The position numbers and the translations under genes are program-made. Below, piece by piece: positions 35,134 through 38,846 of a stretch of 38,846 nucleotides of DNA. This stretch comes from Phycisphaeraceae bacterium (lineage in GTDB: Bacteria > Planctomycetota > Phycisphaerae > Phycisphaerales > Phycisphaeraceae). Numbering within the stretch: the stretch's first letter is position 1; every line of letters starts with the position of its first letter. The notes under the pieces were generated by a model that saw nothing but the letters and a program-made list of their open reading frames with translations, made no database searches and was not told the DNA's origin. The stretch lies in assembly GCA_029260715.1 (NCBI GenBank), contig JAJDCS010000030.1, forward strand, positions 1 through 38,846, read 5' to 3'.

Positions 35134-36972
35134 TCAGATTGGGCTGGTGTTGTGCTCGGCGATATCGGCGAGAAAGATATCGCCAAACGCTTCTAGTTTT
35201 CGCTGGCCCACGCCGCGGACGAGGCGCATCTCGGCGTGGTCACGGGGTTTGATCCGGGCCAATTCTCGCAGCGTTTGGTCGCCGAAGATGAGGTAAGCGG
35301 GCACGCCCCGTTCGGCGGCCAGCCCACGCCGCAACGCGCGGAGCCGCTCAAAGAGAGGCCGGTCGACGCCTTGCCAGTCCGCGTCACCGCGTTTGTCTGC
35401 CCCGCTGTCTGCCGCCACCTTGGGCCTGCGTAGCGTTACGCCGCGTTGGCCTTTTAGGAAAGCCTTGGACGTCTCGGTTAGTTGCACCACGGGCCTGTCG
35501 TCGTCCGTTCTGGCCAGGGCGCCGGCGTCGATCAGTTGATCGATGAAGCTGTTGAGCACGGGGGTCGGGGTGTCTTTGAGTAGCCCGTACGTGCTGAGCC
35601 CGTCGTGCCCGAGCCGGTGGATTTTTTCTTTGTTCGACCCACGGAGCACGTCCACCACGTGCGTCGCACCGAAGCGGCTGCCCAGCCTCGCCACGCACGA
35701 GAGGATCTTCTGTGCGACCACCACGGCGTCGGCGGCCAGCTCGTTTTCGTCCAGGCACACGTCGCACGCTCCGCAGGATTCTTTTTCGTAGCCTTGGTCG
35801 AAATACCGGGCCAGCGCCGCATGGCGGCAGCGCATCGACGAGCAGAAACGGTTGATGTGGTCGAGCATTTTCATTTGGTGCTCGGGCGGTGCGTCGGCGC
35901 CGGCTTCCATGGCTGACCGCGTCATGAGCTGCCGCCACTTGAACGCGTCCGACGATGAGTAGAGCAGCACACACTCGGCCTCCAAGCCGTCTCGTCCGGC
36001 GCGGCCGGCTTCTTGCTGGTAGTGCTCGATGGATTTGGGCATAGCCATGTGCACGACGCACCGCACGTCGCTGCGGTCCACGCCCATGCCGAAGGCGACC
36101 GTCGCCACCACGACGTGCAGCCGCTCTTGCATGAACGCGTCCTGCACGCGTTGGCGTCGGTCGGCGTCCAAGCCCGCGTGGTAGGGGGCCGCGTTGACGC
36201 CGCGGCTACTGAGCCAATCGGCGGTGCTCTCCGTGTTTTTTCTGCTGATGCAATAAACGATCACCGCTTGGTTGGCGTGTCGCGTCACGGCTTCGAGCAG
36301 CTGCGCCTTGGCGTTGGTGCGGGGCTGCACGCGGTAGGTGAGGTTCGGCCGATCACAATCGCCGACGAGGATTGCCGGGTTGTGCAGGCCGAGTTGGGTG
36401 ACGATGTCTTCTCGCACGCGCTGCGTGGCGGTGGCGGTGTAGGCGTGCCAACTGGCGTGGGGCAGACGCGATCGGAGATGCGCCAGGCGGCGGTACTCGG
36501 GTCGGAAGTCGTGGCCCCAGTGGCTTACGCAGTGCGCCTCGTCGATAACGACGGACCGCACGTTGATGTTTTCAAGCATGCTCAGTGTGCGGCCAGACAA
36601 CAGCCGTTCGGGCGCCGCGTAGATTAGGTTTGTCTCACCGTTGCGGGCTTTGGTTTCCGCTTGATCGATCTGGTGCGACGGTAGGCCGCTGTGCAACGCT
36701 ACCGCCGGGTACCCGCAAGCCGACAACCCGTCGACTTGGTCTTGCATCAGCGAGATCAGCGGTGAGACGACCACGTCCGTCCCGTCCCGCAGCGCGGCTG
36801 GCAACTGGTAGCACAAACTCTTACCGCCACCCGTGGGCAGCACGACCAGTGAGTCTTGCTTTTCCAGCGATGCGCGGACCGCCTGCTCTTGCAGGGGGCG
36901 GAGGCTGTCGTACCCCCAGAACCGCTTGAGGGTTGTAAATATTTCTTGTCTTTGGGTGTTTGTCTCGGTCAT
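35134..36972 (-). CDS. recQ: ATP-dependent DNA helicase RecQ
   Basis: RecQ is a 3'-5' helicase in recombination and repair. The 612-residue protein has Walker A TGGGKS (47-52), DEAHCVSHWGHDFRPEY (DEAH at 144-147), helicase motif VATVAFGMGVDRSDVR and QQEAGRAGRDG. A zinc-binding cysteine set (CSSMRC and later CGACDVC, about 373-407) and a winged-helix region follow, and the C-terminal HRDC domain is present (about 530-605). Length and domain order match E. coli RecQ. It stands alone on the minus strand; a TATGAT-like -10 upstream lacks a good -35. Confidence 0.97.
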   Translation of the reverse strand: MTETNTQRQEIFTTLKRFWGYDSLRPLQEQAVRASLEKQDSLVVLPTGGGKSLCYQLPAALRDGTDVVVSPLISLMQDQVDGLSACGYPAVALHSGLPSHQIDQAETKARNGETNLIYAAPERLLSGRTLSMLENINVRSVVIDEAHCVSHWGHDFRPEYRRLAHLRSRLPHASWHAYTATATQRVREDIVTQLGLHNPAILVGDCDRPNLTYRVQPRTNAKAQLLEAVTRHANQAVIVYCISRKNTESTADWLSSRGVNAAPYHAGLDADRRQRVQDAFMQERLHVVVATVAFGMGVDRSDVRCVVHMAMPKSIEHYQQEAGRAGRDGLEAECVLLYSSSDAFKWRQLMTRSAMEAGADAPPEHQMKMLDHINRFCSSMRCRHAALARYFDQGYEKESCGACDVCLDENELAADAVVVAQKILSCVARLGSRFGATHVVDVLRGSNKEKIHRLGHDGLSTYGLLKDTPTPVLNSFIDQLIDAGALARTDDDRPVVQLTETSKAFLKGQRGVTLRRPKVAADSGADKRGDADWQGVDRPLFERLRALRRGLAAERGVPAYLIFGDQTLRELARIKPRDHAEMRLVRGVGQRKLEAFGDIFLADIAEHNTSPI

Positions 36973-37219
36973 GATGATGGACGCCGCCGATCATTTCATC
37001 CGCGGCAATCATACCCGTAAAATGATTACAACTAGCCCGTGTATGGTGAAATGGATTGAGTCGCTGATGTGCTTGGGGGTATACACCCAGCTTTACAAGG
37101 GCCGGTATTTTGATTGTAGCGGGGGGCGTGAAATGGGTGGATAGGTCGCGGTAATCGAGCGTGTTGAGGGCTGTAGCCCCGCGATACAATTCGCGTAAGA
37201 TGTTTGTGTCAAACGCTTG

Positions 37220-37305
37220 GGCCCTGTGGCGGAATTGGCAGACGCAGCGGACTTAAAATCCGCTGAGCAGCAATGCTCGTGTGGGTTCGAGTCCCACCGG
37301 GGCCA
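37220..37305 (+). tRNA. tRNA-Leu (anticodon UAA)
   Basis: The sequence folds as a class II tRNA: a seven-base acceptor stem (GGCCCTG with CGGGGCC), a D-arm with GGCGGAATTGGCAGACGC, and an anticodon stem GCGGA/TCCGC around the loop CTTAAAA. The long variable arm is typical of leucine, and the T-arm is GTGGG-TTCGAGT-CCCAC. Anticodon TAA reads UUA and UUG. The terminal CCA is not encoded. Starting at 37220 instead of 37221 is needed for a full acceptor stem. Confidence 0.95.
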
Positions 37306-37800
37306 TTATTGAACCGTTTCGCTATGCCGTTGCCGGGGGTACTGGGGGGGCGATGTTCGCTGTTCTGTACGCTTGGTGTTGATCCGGATCGGATACAAAT
37401 TTTGGAGTTGTGTTTTTGTATTCGGATAAGGGAATCCGCATGAAGCGGAAGGGGGGCGTCTATGAACAAGCCTTTGTCAAGCGAGCCAAGGGGGTGGGAC
37501 GGGGTATTCCGTGCATCTATCCGGCATCATCTCATCGGGTGTGCCATGAAGGGTATTCGAATCGGCCTCATTCAGGTCAAATTGCCACGATGCCTGGTAA
37601 TGAAGCCAAGGCGTACTTGACGGTCTTTCTCCATCGGGCGCTGTCGGCACAGGCTCGAAACTTTTACCCCGGATTTTGCTTCCTTAAAGGACCATGGCAA
37701 TCTGCTGTTGATTGAATTTTTTCCGTTTCGTCGAGTTCTCCTGGGTGCGATGACTTGACGCGGAAAGCTCTACTGCGAAGCGGAAATCACTTCGGAGCAC
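37306..37800. other. Non-coding stretch after the tRNA
   Basis: About 500 bases with no supported gene. There is a palindrome GATCCGGATC near 37382 and a small hairpin CGGAT...ATCCG near 37425. One short open frame (37410-37715) has no ribosome site or recognisable protein and is not accepted. Confidence 0.5.
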
Positions 37801-37824
37801 GGGGCTGCGGCATCCCGAGTATTA

Positions 37825-37904
37825 GAAAATTGCAAATTTCCCTTGACAAAACGTAATTTCTGGCTCATACTACTTCTCTAAGAATAATCGGGAATGCAAT
37901 TTTC
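37825..37904 (+). promoter_or_regulatory. Promoter of the LEPR/dockerin gene flanked by an inverted motif
   Basis: TTGACA (37843-37848) and CATACT (37866-37871) are spaced by 17 bases. GAAAATTGCA followed by TTTCCC (37825-37842) lies just before the -35. Its inverted counterpart GGGAATGCAATTTTC (37890-37904) lies about 20 bases past the -10, so two opposed copies of one motif bracket the promoter. The predicted leader of about 195 bases ends with AAGGAC before the ATG at 38074. A dimeric regulator or DNA loop is a possible reading. Confidence 0.65.
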
Positions 37905-38073
37905 CCGGTGCAGTGTTTTGAGCTGTTTACGCCCACCGCAAAAGAATTCGATCCTGAAATAGAAATAATCACGGAGACTTGGGGGGAAGCAGGGTAAGGC
38001 TTGTTAGGCTCTTAAGGCGGGGTTTTACCTACCTCAATACTTAATTCATCCCTTTTTAAGTAAGGACAATCAC

Positions 38074-38846
38074 ATGGCCAGCAAACTAAGTCGCAAGCGG
38101 TATCTACGCGCTCTAAAAAACAAATACAGAATGACCCGCAAACGGTTATCAGGCCGTGCCGGGTCTGAGGGAGCCGAAAACGCAGCGACTTGGGTGGGTC
38201 TGGAAATGCTTGAGCCGCGTGTGTTGTTGTCGGGTGATTCTTTGCTTGACAGCCAAGACGCCCTTGCGGCTGCCGAAGCCGCGCCTGAGTCGGTGATTGT
38301 TGTTAATGGGCCGATGTTTTATGAAGCAACAAGGGCACCCGGCGTAGCAATACCCGGCGACGCCACAATGGATGGCGTCGTGAACGGCTCGGACCTTCTG
38401 GTTTGGCAGGCCAACCTGTTCAGCGGGAGTACATTCGAACAAGGCGACTTCAATCTAGACGGCCAGGTCAATGGGGCTGACTTGCTGGTCTGGCAAACCC
38501 ACTTGTACGACACCTACGACGAAATGCCGCAGGTCCCCGGCGCGGTTTTACATGTTGGCGGCGACTTGCAGTTCAGCGGTGAGAACGACGATTACGTCCA
38601 GGTGAATCACACGAGCGAGTTGGAGTTGCCCGAGGGCACGGTGTCGTTCTCGTTTGTGGCTGACGTGACGGACCACTGGCAGGCGTTGTTCTCGAAGGAT
38701 GCGTCGGGTCAGGAAGAGGGCGGTCACCTGACGGCGTTTGTTGACGGTGACGGTCGTGTGAAGGTCCGGCTACAGGAGCAGGGCAACGGCGAGGAGTGGC
38801 TGTACACCGAAGCGGGCACCATCACCGCCGGCCAGGAGTACCACGT
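38074..38846 (+). CDS. LEPR-motif secreted protein with N-terminal dockerin repeats, 3' end missing
   Basis: The frame is open to the right edge (257 full codons visible). A 45-residue Lys/Arg-rich leader ends in LEPRVLLSG (46-54), the export-associated motif common at the N-terminus of large planctomycete surface proteins. Two F-hand calcium loops follow, DATMDGVVNGSD (96-107) and DFNLDGQVNGAD (125-136), each with DLLVWQ after it; together they form a type I dockerin. From about residue 164 a LamG/concanavalin-like jelly roll begins (GDLQFSGENDDYVQV, then VSFSFVADV). The start ATG has AAGGAC upstream. A role in the extracellular matrix or polysaccharide binding is inferred; the rest of the protein is outside the window. 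Confidence 0.92.
   Translation, partial: MASKLSRKRYLRALKNKYRMTRKRLSGRAGSEGAENAATWVGLEMLEPRVLLSGDSLLDSQDALAAAEAAPESVIVVNGPMFYEATRAPGVAIPGDATMDGVVNGSDLLVWQANLFSGSTFEQGDFNLDGQVNGADLLVWQTHLYDTYDEMPQVPGAVLHVGGDLQFSGENDDYVQVNHTSELELPEGTVSFSFVADVTDHWQALFSKDASGQEEGGHLTAFVDGDGRVKVRLQEQGNGEEWLYTEAGTITAGQEYH

Noticed and set aside
37410-37715. 101-codon open frame between the tRNA and the LEPR gene
   Set aside because: No ribosome site, no recognisable family and unbiased composition; it is likely a chance frame.

Overview
The window looks like a chromosome segment of a planctomycete, most likely class Phycisphaerae. The evidence is the LEPRVLLSG export motif followed by dockerin-type calcium repeats in the last gene, a very large repetitive surface protein at the left edge, a Minf_1886-family protein, a GT41-type glycosyltransferase and a GC-rich coding background broken by AT-rich intergenic regions. 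No species can be named from sequence reading alone.

Layout. Positions 2-4939 hold the 3' part of a giant secreted/surface protein gene, closed by a strong terminator. Positions 5235-12492 hold a nitrogen-assimilation unit: a LysR regulator with its own operator-like promoter, then gltB and gltD (glutamate synthase), with a paired-palindrome repeat between gltB and gltD. Positions 12511-13397 hold an AT-rich foreign-looking gene bounded by an 11-bp inverted repeat whose ends resemble integron attC core sites, embedded in REP-like palindromes. Positions 13433-18994 (minus strand) are a housekeeping run: holA, a lipoprotein, pyrR, pyrB, gmk, rpsT and a SLOG/TIGR00725-type gene. Then come a plus-strand TPR/GT41 glycosyltransferase and a convergent AraC-type regulator. 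Positions 22586-29406 (minus) are a SUF iron-sulfur operon: Rrf2 regulator, sufB, sufC, sufD, a two-domain rhodanese, sufE, sufT, then a Nudix hydrolase. An IscA/SufA-type carrier (29843-30178) is transcribed divergently. Positions 30412-33997 (plus) carry mreC, mreD, a Minf_1886 protein, an AI-2E/PerM permease and a small coiled-coil protein. Positions 34175-36972 (minus) carry a two-helix membrane protein and recQ. The right edge has tRNA-Leu(UAA), a 770-bp non-coding stretch with a good promoter, and the start of a LEPR-motif, dockerin-containing secreted protein that runs off the window.

How the genes fit together. The LysR/gltBD block makes glutamate from glutamine and 2-oxoglutarate. 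The SUF block builds and delivers Fe-S clusters, which glutamate synthase itself needs. No cysteine desulfurase (sufS) is seen; a rhodanese sits in the operon between sufD and sufE. The pyrR-pyrB pair is translationally coupled and sits beside gmk, so pyrimidine and purine nucleotide genes are together. The window also carries at least three families of short palindromic repeats, several of them inside operons. The most noteworthy non-standard items are the inverted-repeat-bounded AT-rich gene, the sufS-less SUF operon with a rhodanese, the 20-bp perfect palindrome in the Rrf2/IscA divergent region, and the N-terminal dockerin protein whose promoter is flanked by an inverted motif.
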